NCBI GenBank assembly: GCA_021234155.1
Contig: JAJEKV010000027.1
Coordinates: forward strand, 17,875,644-17,939,643
Origin: Isoetes taiwanensis
Taxonomy: Eukaryota > Streptophyta > Lycopodiopsida > Isoetales > Isoetaceae
Direction: 5' to 3'
Length of the DNA: 64,000 nucleotides
Positions 49,301 to 60,482 of the stretch are shown piece after piece. Position 1 is the stretch's first letter; every line of letters begins with the position of its first letter. The translations under genes were made by a program, and so were the position numbers. The notes beneath the pieces were generated by a model that searched no databases, was not told the origin of the DNA, and saw only the letters and a program-made list of their open reading frames with translations.

Positions 49301-49773
49301 GCATCATAAATGTTGCAAGTTCTCTCCCCTTATGTGTTTGTCATAATATTGTAACAAACATATAAAGAAAAGTAACGACCACAATATGAAGGACCTGAAT
49401 AACTCACATTTAAATTCGGGCTGCCTATGCTCGCCTTTTCTCAAACTAACAGTATGCACTTCTGCTTGAATTTTGTTGACCCTAAATTCTTAATTCTGAC
49501 TTAGTTAGTGCTACTTCAAATAATAAAAGCAAGATACTGATTTTGATGATTTCTGCTACAAATTACAATCAACCAAACCTCGCTCATTTCCTTTGTTCGT
49601 CGATGAACTAAATGTTCTAATTAGAAGAACTTGTAACCCCTCTCAGACTATGGAAAACCCAGGATCCCACTGAATCTAACACAGTATGCGCAGGAGAAAA
49701 ACCTGCAAAATATAACCACAGCCCGCGATGGCTGAGACATCAAATCCACAAAAAGATGCAGTCCCTTTTCCAT
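46366..49773 (-). CDS. GSTT: Theta-class glutathione S-transferase, seven exons
   Basis: Conjugates glutathione to electrophiles or reduces organic hydroperoxides; theta enzymes are cytosolic, nuclear or peroxisomal. Exons (minus strand): 49773-49703, 49481-49408, 49058-48998, 48865-48812, 48413-48334, 48265-48060, 46554-46366. All introns are GT-AG and the total of 735 bases gives 244 residues with no frame error, close to the usual length. Landmarks: VDLMSQPSRAVVIFC with the catalytic-region Ser of theta enzymes; LRKGEHRQPEF; INPMGQVPAI with the cis-Pro; FESHAILRYLA binding the gamma-glutamyl part; WHHANLRRG; QPSIADLSLACEI, the N-capping box. It ends in SKM, a possible peroxisomal signal as in plant GSTT. 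An earlier in-frame ATG exists at 49860, but the 49773 start fits the family. The last intron is about 1.5 kb. Confidence 0.93.
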
Positions 49774-49779
49774 TGGATA

Positions 49780-50240
49780 TCTCTTTTCAGTCGCAAAACT
49801 ATGAATCAACTGTTCAAAATCCCGGCGACTCCTTGAAACCTTGGAATTTGACCATGTCAATAATAAGGACTAGTGTGCAAAGGAGAGATGGTAACGAGGT
49901 TAAGCTATGGTAGGCTTGAAACTGAAAACAGCAACTCAGCTCCTGAATGGATAAGTACATAGTACACTATCAGATTACTTTTTATTACTATAGGCAAGAT
50001 GCTTTGCGAATATTCTATCAAGATTCGTGTGTCTTGTTATCGGGGAAAAAAAAATTGGTCATAAGAATTCCAAAAAATGTCAAGGACCCCATGTTTCTCT
50101 GTCCGTTCTACCTCATCCACATCAAATCTTGGCTAGAGGAGGAGCGTCAGATTAAATCTTGGCTATGGAAGGCACGCCATATTTGGCGCACTTAGGGTGG
50201 ATTCATACCGTAAGGTTCTAGTTAAATTAAAAAATTTAAT
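49780..50240. other. Upstream region of the GST gene
   Basis: Sequence 5' of the GST start. No clear TATA box or other element was identified with confidence. Small plus-strand frames here are antisense to exon 1 or random. Confidence 0.4.
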
Positions 50241-50246
50241 TTCAAA

Positions 50247-50274
50247 CTAGTAACAGTGCCCAGCGTTGTTGGGC
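50247..50274 (-). mobile_element. Helitron 3' end, minus strand
   Basis: On the minus strand GCCCAAC-AAC-GCTGGGC forms a stem of six matched pairs out of seven, followed by ACTGTTA, CTAG and T. Hairpin, seven-base spacer and end are the same as at 27429-27456 in the other orientation. The element would extend to the right; its 5' end was not found and may have been lost before the Helitron at 50904. Confidence 0.7.
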
Positions 50275-50319
50275 TAAAGTTATTAATGAACTTAATCCAG
50301 CAACGTTGGAACCGTGTTA

Positions 50320-50500
50320 ATGAACTTAATTCAATCCACATAACCTGCAATTTTCTAGGAACTATCTCTTGTCTATGTATTAATAGGTTCATATTTGCAT
50401 TTTTGTTTACTCAATTCAATCCACATACCCTGTAATTTTCATAGGAATTGTCTCTTATGTCTATGTATTAATAGGTTCATGTTTGCATTTTTGTTTAGGA
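50320..50500. repeat. Direct duplication of about 85 bp
   Basis: Two diverged copies beginning AATTCAATCCACATA and ending GCATTTTTGTTTA, with GTCTATGTATTAATAGGTTC in the middle. They lie in the space between two Helitron 3' ends. Confidence 0.88.
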
Positions 50501-50554
50501 AAGGAAAAAGACATTGTAGAAATGTTTAAAAGACATTGTTTAAAAGACGAGGCT

Positions 50555-50660
50555 TTTTAATCCTAGGCAGTAATATGTCTGCGCCTCTCTCTCTTTGTTT
50601 GGGTCCCATAGGCCTATTGGTCTCCGTGGACGATAAAAACAAATTCAATTCAATTTTGAT
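50555..50660 (+). mobile_element. 5'-truncated LINE 3' end
   Basis: GGCAGTAATATGTCTGCGCC, TCTTTG, GGGTCCCATAGGCC, GGTCTCCGTGGACGATAAAA, then a CAAATTCAATTCAA tail. It is the 3' end of the same LINE family as at 37866-39500, retaining only about 100 bp. Confidence 0.82.
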
Positions 50661-50714
50661 TAGAATATAGTGAAGGCATATAAATTAATGTTTTTAGACG
50701 ATACAGTTTAGTGC

Positions 50715-50895
50715 ATGTACTCTAAGATTAGAATTTAGTGAAGGAATGTCATTATTGTAGGGCCAAAATGCATAAGGGTTGTTTCTTCACTAATAGAGCT
50801 ATCTATCCTCAAGTAACATGATTAGAATGTAATGAGGGAATGTCATTATAGTAGGGCCAAAATGCATAAGTTTTGTTTCTTCGCTAATAGAGCTC
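50715..50895. repeat. Direct duplication of about 95 bp
   Basis: Two copies of GATTAGAAT(T/G)TA...AATGTCATTAT(T/A)GTAGGGCCAAAATGCATAAG and CACTAATAGAGCT/CGCTAATAGAGCT. They end right at the Helitron 3' end at 50904. Confidence 0.88.
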
Positions 50896-50903
50896 CTAAA
50901 GTA

Positions 50904-52237
50904 CTAGTAACAGAGTGCCCGACGTTGCCGAACATAAATAATTTTGAGCCTTGTCATCTATGAAGTTGTAAACATCTATACAATGCTATTTTTGAAAGAA
51001 TGAGCCTTGTCATTATGGTATGAAAATGATCATGATGTAAGGGTACAATGGCACAAAGACATGTTTGTGTAGCTCATTGAAACAAAGTTGGCTAAGCATG
51101 TACCAATATAGGAACACAAAGCTAAATAATGTGCAATCATTTAATTGCATAGTATCTATAGAGAGCTGCACAATCAACTCAAAAAGAAGAAAAAAGAGGG
51201 GGTTATTCATAAATCAAAATAAAAAATAAAAAAGGGGCATATCTCTGACTTTGTTTTTCTAAAATATAAGCAAGTCACCTGCTCCAATCTATTGGGAAAC
51301 AGGAGAAAGCAAATGTAAATCATGATGAATGAAATGAATGCTACAAATTTTTAATGGCTCTGTTATAAAAAAAATTGCGAGAAATCCAAGTTCTTACCTC
51401 GCTCTAATACCCCCAATCTATACTGCAGCTCAGACCGTCCTTGCGCATCTAATTGGTGTCGAAGGGGGCACATATGTAGCAGGTTTTATGATCCCATAGC
51501 TGTCCTAGCATAGCAAATTGGCCTCCTAAAGAATCAAAACCTCTATCTAAATACAAATGAGAAAATAAGGAACTTATTATTCTGAGCAAATTGAACTGAA
51601 ATATAAGTAAGAAGAAGAGATGAAATTGATTCGAAGAAAGGGAAGCATAGAAATAGCATGGGCTAGTAGATTTGTCAAATTGATCCTTGCATTTATCTCA
51701 TGACAGAGGCATGCACTACTACAAAAATAGGTAGAAATGGCACAAAAGTGACATTTATGCTCCGCCTTTTTATGGAGCACAAACGTCACTTTTGTGCCAT
51801 TTATGACATTTGTGCTCCCCAAATGGCACAAAAGTGACGTTTATGCTCCGTAAAAAGGCGGAGCATAAATGTCACTTTTGTGTCATTTCTACCTAATTTT
51901 GTAGTGGTGATGCCACTTGTAATGAGGTAAAACACATTGCAACGACTGTAACCAATCCTTGGAGACTTTTCTTTGATGGTCGATTCCATGTAGACCTGTT
52001 GGCTCCAGCATGGGAATGCATCTTGTTGATCCGAAGAACATGGTAAGATAACAACCCGAACCTGCAGATAAACGCGGCATTTCCTTGTTGTTCGACAACG
52101 GGAAGATTAGGGTTAGATTGAGACTTAAAAACAAAAACAAAATTGGTCCATCAGATCTGCCTTTTGATGTCGTGGATCTCAGCCGTCCAAATTAGGGCTG
52201 GATCCACGACACTAAAACTTTATAATATATAAGAAGA
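50904..52237 (-). mobile_element. Non-autonomous Helitron with both ends
   Basis: On the minus strand the element begins TCTTCTTATATATTATAAAG directly after an A (complement of 52238) and ends in a hairpin GTTCGGC-AAC-GTCGGGC (four Watson-Crick pairs plus three G:T), nine bases, CTAG, then T. The A|TC...CTAG|T layout is the Helitron signature without target duplication. Length is 1,334 bp. It has no Rep/helicase frame, so it would depend on another element. Near the 5' end is a block CGGCTGAGATCCACGAC that often occurs in plant Helitrons. A CACTA-type MITE (51714-51909) is nested inside. Confidence 0.7.
51714..51909. mobile_element. CACTA-type MITE with ATG target duplication
   Basis: A 196-bp element. 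Its left end CACTACTACAAAAATAGG pairs with the right end, which reads CACCACTACAAAATTAGG on the opposite strand. ATG lies directly outside both ends (51711-51713 and 51910-51912), a 3-bp duplication typical of CACTA elements. Most of its length folds back on itself (GACATTTATGCTCCGCC against GGCGGAGCATAAATGTC; TGGCACAAAAGTGAC). It cannot code for anything. Confidence 0.85.
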
Positions 52238-52239
52238 TA

Positions 52240-54070
52240 AATTCACATATCATTTTGCTAGGTCCCCCCCCCCCCACAACCCTTTTTTTTAATCAAGGGG
52301 TTAAATGTTTGTAGTTAATATAAAAAAAAAAAATATTTTATCTATTATTTAGACCTTTTTGGGTTGCCCTTAGGAGGGCAAACCTTGGCTTATGTGGGTT
52401 TGTGGCATATCCTAGATATATGCTGGAATATACCTAGGATATGCTTGTGACTGCTCCAAACCCATTCTTCCCTATAAGTTGGCGGTCACTTGCATTCTGG
52501 ATCGCCGACGTTGCAACGGGGTAACTGGCAGGGAGGCCCCCCCTTAGTCTCTCCTCTTAGGCGCATATATTAATTTGTTCCCTTCATGTTTCTTGCACGA
52601 TCCTTGCCTATTCTATGGATCTTTTCCTTCTGATACCTCCAGCCATGGATTCGCCATCTCAAGAGCATTAGGAGGAGCCATCTCTTGGCTAGGTACCGGA
52701 GTAATCCAGCAGGGATTGGCTGCTATTGATGAAGATTTCACGAAGGATTCAGGGAAGGTGCAGCAAGGTTTTGATTCATGGATGGAGTTGGGTTGTAGTT
52801 TTGGACTAGTGGGACAACTATTAGCATTTGATAGAGGGGATTCAAGAGCTTTATGGTGATTTTTCCAAAAGGAAAGGGATTCAATTCGTTTTGAGCCTGC
52901 TTAGAAGGAGTTATGAGCTAAAACAGAGGTGTGGATCTCTTTGCAAACAGCTTGGTTTTGCATCGTCAAGTAGGAATGTGGTTTTGCTGCCCTTGTTTGG
53001 TCCTTCTTGCTGTAATTTCTTCCTAATAGCTTTCTGTCACAATGGTTGGTTTCATCCCGTAATTTCTCCCCATTGGAGGGCATTGGGTTTGCTAGGGGAT
53101 TGAAAGAATAAGGTAGTATGGACATTGGACCCATGTGAATTCTTAAAAGGTGCGAACCCGTCTGGATTCAAGGAAGGAAGCACTATAAAATGATTTCGAG
53201 GTGAGATGGGCTATTCTTGATGGATATCAATTTGTGACAGTTCTTTTTGTTGAAAATGGGATCTGTAATTCAGCCAATAATTGAATTAATATGATGGGGC
53301 TTTTTGGATCAGAGGGCTTGGAGCATGTGGTCGAGCATATGGGTGAAGTTAATGAGAAAATGAGGAAGCTTTGGTCATCTAATTTGAAGGTTTGTTCTGT
53401 TGCAGTCCTTGACTATGGTAGCTGTTTTCTCTGATATTTGAGCCCACAAATGAGCAAATCTCATGGGGCATTTTTCTAAAAGTTATTGGGAAGGCCTTCT
53501 GTTCAATTTGAGCTTCTTCTTTCTTTTCTTCTGTAATATTGCAACCTTGATCCCTAAAAAACTTAGGCTAATTCCTATCTAGTTTTCCTACTAAGCTTGT
53601 TCATTGCACGTAATAAGGTGCCCACATGTTTGGCTTTAAAAAGGGAACTTCAAAATATTCTGAAGGAAATCGAAACATGACTGGCAGGAAGGGCGAATTT
53701 TCAGTAGAATTGTATTACATCCTAAAACGCTACTAACGTTAAACACTATGAAATACACAGAATAGAAGATGATGTGAGGGCTCAAGCAGCAATGCACTGC
53801 AAGGCACTACCGAGACATAACCTTCTCTAGTTCATTTGAGGTAGCAACAGAAAATAGATTGTCATGCAATGAAGCATGTTCTCATTTCAAATACCACGAT
53901 TTTCAACCTGCTAAATAATAGACAAAACCATATCAACAATAATAAGCTTGTCTCAAAGAGATACTCAGCATTTGGAAAGTTTCACTTGTCAAAGCATTGT
54001 CTGTATGCATATTGCAGCATTTTTGTTTTCTCCAAATCATTCAATGGCCATTGACATGGACTGAAACTTG
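52240..54070. other. Unassigned region with small frames
   Basis: C-run and A-run near 52265-52335. Frames at 52575-52859 and 52828-53103 have no domain I recognise. A frame at 53291-53398 (MMGLFGSEGLEHV...) ends at a GT donor-like site but has no partner. Confidence 0.35.
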
Positions 54071-54074
54071 TTAG

Positions 54075-54601
54075 GATGCTATAAAGCTGCCACTTCCTGG
54101 GCCATTGAAGAAACAACTTATTGATGATTGCGAGTTTGTAATAAAGCTTGGGAAGGTTGGAAAAGTTATTGGGATATGAACTATGAACTTATTTTTAATC
54201 GATTTGTGTTTCTTTCCAGCTAGTGAAGCTTCCACGAACCCCAACTATGCAGGATATACTCAATAAATATTTGGAGTTCAAGACAAAAAAAAAGAGAGCA
54301 TGTAAGTATTTTGTTTCAGTTATTTATACTTTATAGAGTTTATGCTAAATCTCCTTTGATACATATGCTACTTCATGTTGATCTCTTAAGCATTTATTGA
54401 ATTAAAGACCATTACCATATTTGCAGTTCTGATGATGGATTCTCAACAGTCTTGAATGGACTACGCACATATTTTGACAAGGCTTTACCTGCAATGCTTT
54501 TATATAAACTGGAGAATGACCAGTATCAAGGTGGCAATGGTGTTGCTCCATCAGATATCTATGGCGCAGAACACTTTCTTAGATTGTTTGGTAATATTCT
54601 T
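54075..54601 (+). pseudogene. MRG-domain protein fragment
   Basis: Three exon-like pieces follow the order of the MRG domain (MRG15/MORF4L/Eaf3 chromatin proteins that bind H3K36 methylation). 54075-54155 has IKLPLPGPLKKQLIDDCEFV. 54220-54301 has LVKLPRTPTMQDIL and NKYLEFKTKKKRA. 54427-54590 has DGFSTVLNGLRTYFDKALPA, MLLYKLENDQY and SDIYGAEHFLRLFG. Splice sites are GT-AG. The third piece joins one base out of frame, possibly because of a length change in the A9 run at 54288-54296. The usual continuation (KLPELL and the last helices) is absent; the frame stops at NILK. No chromodomain exon was seen upstream, so this is probably a partial gene copy. Confidence 0.72.
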
Positions 54602-54604
54602 AAG

Positions 54605-56870
54605 TGATCGGTAAAGATGTTCCTGACTAGTTTTAGCAGCATTCCTGGAGCTTGTGGGCAACTTGCATTCTTTCTCATATTAGGCTTTATTTTTGCAACG
54701 CATTTGCTCAATCTATGAGATTTCATTGTGCTGTGTCTTAGGCAAGTTGCAGAAGTAGTGGCAGGATTTAAGAAAATAGTTGACATTGGGGGGTTTAACA
54801 AAACGGTTCACGAAAATACTTGCAAGTAAGGGGAGTTTTACATCTAACATGATTAGTTATCATTAAACTCTAGGATATTGTGACATCTTAGTTTAGTTCT
54901 TTGGGATTCATAAGTTGGTAAAGATATCTATTGATGAATTAATGCTTTTCCCCAAAAATACGAAGCTTGTAATTCTATAACATTATACATAGGATTATAG
55001 ACTTAAGGGCCGTTATGGTTGGACTGCTCATGTGATTATAATGCATGCCAATGATGCCATTTTTCATATGGGTAATTATCAAACATAAATAGGTCCATTT
55101 CTGCCAAAGATCGTATTAAGTTGTTGTGTTTTGTTGATGCTTTATCTGAGCTTTAGCTTTCATATTGAATACAAGGCCTCGAATATGTATATACTTCCTA
55201 GTTTTCTTAGACATAAAAGGATGGCCTTACAGTTCAAGACCAAAACATTTGAATGCATCATTTATTCATGTGCTCAATTTGCATACTTTATCAATGCATG
55301 AGACGCTTTGGGCAAGAGTAAGCAAGGCCTTGATTGTGTATTCGTAGTTTCCTTGGACATAAAAGGACGGCTTAATAGTTCAAGACCAAACATTTGAATG
55401 CATCATTTATTCATTGCATGATATGCATTGGGCAAGAGTAAGCAATAAGTAACTCAACGATATTGAGAATGATTGATGGAGTTAATCAAGCAGTACCAAG
55501 AACTTTCAAGGCTATTTTAGGTTTTGGAAGCCTTGAGCTTTATTTTAGGTTTTGAAACTCTTAAGCTTTACATTCTAAAAGACGGAGAATGCTAGACTAT
55601 ATCATAGTTAATTGCTCACCTCCTCTTCTTTTGTCTATGACTTATGTTGTTTTGGTTTCCTTTTTTTCTCTAAGCAAAGCATCATTTCTTAATGTACCAA
55701 GCAATATCAAGTGCATTAGTAGTTGCCACTACATTAAGTTGGAGTTGGACAAGGCACTTGAAATAATTGCTTGCAACTTTGGAAGAATAGTAAGAAGTAC
55801 CAATGCTTTTATAAAGTGGAAGACTGGAAAGGTTGGTCAAACCATGGGTATGTATGTTTGTATTAGGTTGGACTTTGAATTTGAGGCGTACTTTTAATAT
55901 AGCTTTTATTGGTTGAGGGAGCTTGCCTTGTGGGGGTGTATTGACGAGGATGATGATTTTTCGGACGCAAATGCTCAGCTAGAATATTGGCTTTATCCTG
56001 TAGGAAAACAATGGCTACACTATCGTCTCACATGATGTTAAAAACAAAGCAATCCACAATCATTTTGTTCTTTGTAAGTTGATTATAAAAACTGACAAAT
56101 GTAGCATAGTGAATCCAAAAATATCAATACGCAATCTTCCAACCTATTGACATTTATTGGGCATCAAGTCTCCGTGACAGAAAACCGATCAGAGGTGTTC
56201 AACGAGTTCTCTCATTTCTATGCTAACAAAACATGTATTTCCATACTCTGCTCTATTAGACTTGTCCCTATGCTTCTGCAATACTTGTTCCATGCCGAGC
56301 ACCAAAGATTTCTTCAGGCCAATTCTCATAAAGTCATGGTATCAAGTATTCTATTGCCTAGAAGTAGCTATTTGAATTGATTGTCAACATGACTTTGAAC
56401 TATGATTTAAGCCACTTCACCCTCCGGCAAAACTGCAGATAGCTTGAGGAGAAATCTTTGTGGCAATTTGTTCTTAAAACATTCATAGGCAATCCGTGTT
56501 GGAGAATTAATTTGTAATACTACAATAACTTGCCATAAAATACACAGATTATTATTAAGCACGTATTTGACAAGACCATAAATATTTTATTGTGCACTTG
56601 TATAATAAACTAGAGATCTATACAACTCGGTATTGAAAATGACTAACTTCTTCAAGCAAAATATACTTTTTAGTCCATAAGCAATATTTTACAATCTCAA
56701 CAACTTCACATGGATGAGGTTGAATAATAAAATTTTGATTATGAGAGTTTTTACAAATACAAGCTTCATAAATAGAATCGAAAAAGAGGTTGGACAACTC
56801 AAAGTCAATTCAAAACTAAACTACAAAATCTGTAAAAAAAATAAATAAACTTTAATTTGCTCAGCCACAC
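54605..56870. other. No gene recognised
   Basis: AT-rich sequence. A near-duplication occurs at about 55180-55260 and 55345-55410 (phrases GACATAAAAGGA, TTCAAGACCAAA, TTTGAATGCATCATTTATTC, each twice). A frame at 55589-55897 has no identifiable domain. Confidence 0.45.
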
Positions 56871-56878
56871 CCCGGACA

Positions 56879-56923
<45 letters not shown>

Positions 56924-56939
56924 GTTGAATTTCTTCACT

Positions 56940-56973
<34 letters not shown>

Positions 56974-57359
56974 CGTCAACATCTGCAGGGACCATCGCAA
57001 TGCTTTGTTTTAATTAAACAGTCGGATTCCCCTTCGCCGCCTAGGGAGAGCACCCCCGAGGGGATGCATTCTATGTCCGTCGCCCGGTCGGCACGAGGAG
57101 GCCCGCCCTCGCCGCGGGAGGCAGCTCGGGCAGACCGCCAACAGCCTACGGGGTCAAGCCGCAGACCCCTAAGCCCAGCCCTCAGAGCCAATCCTTTTCC
57201 CGAAGTTACGGATCCATTTTGCCGACTTCCCTTACCTACATTGTTCCATCGACTAGAGGCTGCCCACCTTGGAGACCTGATGCGGTTATGGGTACGACCG
57301 GGCGTGCTCAGCAATCGCTCCTCCGGATTTTCATGGGCCGCCGAGGGCGCACCGGACAC
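56879..57359 (-). rRNA. 25S rRNA fragment (nuclear rDNA piece)
   Basis: The minus strand reads the core of plant 25S rRNA, from the part complementary to CACCGGACAC... through GATGGTCCCTGC to CGCGGGTAAACGGCGGGAGT and AACTATGACTCTCTTAAGG. Conserved blocks such as CTAATCCTTTTCCCGAAGTT (as the plus-strand AATCCTTTTCCCGAAGTTAC) and TTTTGTTTAATTAAAACAAA-type sequence are easily recognised. A variable part near 57025-57165 is shorter and diverged from normal 25S. It is a 480-bp isolated fragment, not a working rRNA gene. It stops at CTCTTAAGGTA, then unrelated AT-rich DNA follows. Confidence 0.93.
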
Positions 57360-57365
57360 AAGCAT

Positions 57366-57512
57366 TTTACCTTATATGTTGGAAGAACGAGAAGATAAGA
57401 TCTTCCAATCTTGGCAAATGGGAGTTATTGAAGATGAGTGTCACACTCTTCAGAACTGCCCAACATTTGGGCAGATTATGACATGTTATATTGGGTTGGT
57501 TACGTCTAACTA
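57366..57512 (+). mobile_element. Short LINE C-terminal fragment
   Basis: An open stretch ending QMGVIEDECHTLQNCPTFGQ resembles the Cys/His ending of the LINE family (EGESHTLQ at 39310; EDKCHTLQNC at 59130). It starts directly where the 25S rDNA ends, so the two were joined, and an ORF runs across the junction by chance. Confidence 0.6.
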
Positions 57513-57519
57513 GCCATTG

Positions 57520-58800
57520 TATATGATGTTGGAGGTGATCTTCTCATAACCAAGATCCCGCTATTTTCCTTCCCAAAGCTAATGACCGAAAACATCTCTT
57601 GCTTCTCGGATTTCTGCTCCGGCTCTTCTTGCTACAAGCATGTAACTTTCATTGTTTGATACTAAGAAAAAATACACTTCCTGAGCACAGTTTTAGCCTG
57701 GCTCTTAGGAAAAATTTTGCTCCTAGCTAGTTGGCTTAGAAATAGAAGCATATCTAGCTAAGTTCAAAGTCAAGGAACGTATGGACATCGCATACTCTAT
57801 GAGCTATGCTGGAACAAAAAAGTTAATTGTTGATGGCAAGGTTCCAGCGAGAAAAATTACAGGCCTTATCTGTTGAGCAACATTTAGACACTTTGTGTAA
57901 TATGAGCATGAACTTATCGGTATTCTTACGATTCTTTCTTTTGTAGAATATTTTTGCCATATTTGTGTCCACATTCTTCTTCTTCTTCTTCATGTCTGTA
58001 TAAAGTCTTTATATTTTCTTGTTTGGTGTTGCATATTTACTTAAGACAACAACGACGTTTACACCCTTGCTCCTACATATTTTGTAAGTATCTTTTTCAA
58101 CTCTGCCAAATTCCCAGTGCGGAAGCACTTCTTCCAAGAATGATTATATGGGTTTCTTCCTAATTGGTTGTAGTTCTACTATCTACTTTATTGGAAATCC
58201 TTGATAACCAAATGTGTTGTTGTGCTAGACTAGGTGGACATGCTTTAACATTTGTAGATGGAGAAAACATAACTCTTTATAAGTATGTCTTGATATGGAC
58301 AATAGACAAAAACACAGTGCCAGCATAAGTTCTATTTTTAGATTGTAAATACCAATTGTCTTCACAATTTTATCATCAAATTGTCTTGTTTGACTCGGTG
58401 TACTTATTTGATTCATTCGATATGTTGGAACGCATTCCCCCTTGTTCATAGCATAAGTTGTCCATCATATCTATCTCTGACCTCGGCCACTATTTCTATT
58501 ATGTAGTTATGAATAGATGTTAAGCTTTTCTGTATTGCGGGAATCCACTTAAACTCCTCTATATGATATGGTCTACCTCTGAATGCTCGTTCATATTATA
58601 AATAAATTATCCACCATCATCAAGTACGTTTCCATGTTATGTGTTGTAATACACTTGATTTCACTTAAATGCAATTTACCTAACCTCTTTATTATTCACA
58701 TTGCCCTGCAATACCCATGTGATTTGAACTATCAATATTTTATTTTGCCATAATGCAATTTCCAGAGAAGTCCTCGACATTTCTATGATGATGAAATAGA
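57520..58800. other. No gene seen
   Basis: AT-rich DNA without recognised domains; only short frames. Confidence 0.5.
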
Positions 58801-58805
58801 ATAGA

Positions 58806-59310
58806 GTTTTTATTGTCCACGGAGACCAATCGGCCTATGAGACCCAAAAAAGAGGCGCAGCAAACGTATTACTGTCCGGGCTAACAAACCCCCGTCTCGA
58901 AGGGTTTTCAAGGAAAAACCATGACACGTATAAGAATCCCGTCAAACTATACAGACATCTATCGTGAGATATACACATATCAGGCGAGTGCCCGAGGGTT
59001 GAGCTGATCCCGGAGATCCATGACCTCTTGAAGGTATGATCCCAACATCTGCACCGAGGCCGTGCTCAACATCTCATGCAGGGACTAGCCCAACATAGCA
59101 TGTCCGAGTTTCATCATATGCTGGCAGTTCTGAAGGGTGTGGCATTTGTCTTCCGCAGCTCCAACTTGGCAGCATTGAGAAAGCCTCGTCGGGTGTGGCT
59201 CCCCACTCCATTTTTCTGTCTCAATCCAGAGATGGTGTGCATCTGTACGGATAGAGGCAATGGATTTGCGCCTTTTCATAGGTAAATGGGTAAAAATTAT
59301 TAGAAGGCAT
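58806..59310 (-). mobile_element. 5'-truncated LINE, 3' part
   Basis: On the minus strand 59290-59100 reads LPMKRRKSIASIRTDAHHLW and CCQVGAAEDKCHTLQNC, clearly homologous to 39170-39350. The 3' end passes CTGCGCCTC, GGGTCTCATAGGCC, GGTCTCCGTGGACAATAAAA and a CTCTATTCTATT tail at 58806. About 500 bp of the element are kept. Confidence 0.85.
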
Positions 59311-59319
59311 AAAGCCAAT

Positions 59320-60480
59320 ATGACGTATTTAGCAAAAATTAAACTTATTCAAGTCTAACCGATGTGACTTTGCATAGTTTTATATACAATCTTGAAGGAC
59401 AATGATACAATCTTTTCCACTCTACATTATCGACGTATACCTTTTTTTTTTTTTTGAAAGGACGAAAAAAAAAAGTTCACTTTATCAAAAATAGGAATTT
59501 CAAGAAGTACATGTCTCAAGTAGCTTTGTAAGCACAAGACGATGCCCTGGAAGTACGAGCCTGAAGCACTATGTACATTCCGAACATAAGAGCCTAATTA
59601 TAAGAATCAATTTGATAATATTGCATCCAAATATGGTTCCTCACATCTTGTTAAAGGGGGGAACACTCATATACCATCAGTATCATATCATGGATTATAT
59701 CAATAACACACATATGGGTAAATTCGATGGAAAATGTGGAGTCTGACGTTTTCGATTAACCAAAAGAGCCAACCCAACCAAGATGAAATTTCTTTCTTCT
59801 TATCTTGGGTCCATGCATCTAGGTAGCACGCCAAGAGACTACATTGGCTATCTACTGTACATATTACTTGACATATCAATGAGAAGGACATTGAACTTTA
59901 GCTTACGATACATTTATCTAAGGTTAAGCAAGTGAGTAAGAACAATTTCTCAACCATTAATTAAAAGTTTCGATACAATACCTTATAAATAGAAATGGAA
60001 GGGAATAACGGTAGAACTAAAATTGCTTTATAGGTCTTGCACCATTCATCTTTAACGATTTTTTTTTTTGGTTATTGAATTGAACATGTTGCTTTATAGG
60101 TTTTGCATTGTCCACCTTATACTTTGCTAGTTTATGGAATCGTATATTTAGTACATAAGGTTTATATGGTTTATGGTGGGTATTGTATATTTTCGGGTAT
60201 GCAAATAGGGCAAAAGGGGATCCTCATTTCCCCTGTATTCATGGACGGATTTGTGCGGCCTTGGCATGCCCGATTATGCTTAGGATGTAGGCGATCTATT
60301 TAGAAGGTATAGTTGCTTGTTTTGGATTGAGAAATCCATATACATGGCATTTTTCGAGCCTATTGGACTGTATAAAGTTGGAGCTTGGAGGCATCTGCTC
60401 AGCTTCGAAGGTAACATCTACCCCTTCTTACTGTCTTGCGCTTTGGTAGTTCAAGCTTCCTTTCTTTGTATCTGTTTATT
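59320..60480. other. No gene seen
   Basis: AT-rich DNA with poly-T/poly-A runs near 59443-59475 and 60060. Small frames only. Confidence 0.5.
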
Positions 60481-60482
60481 TT

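Noticed and set aside
56971-57513. 180-codon plus-strand frame rich in Arg, Pro and Ser
   Set aside because: Antisense translation of 25S rDNA running by chance into a LINE fragment.
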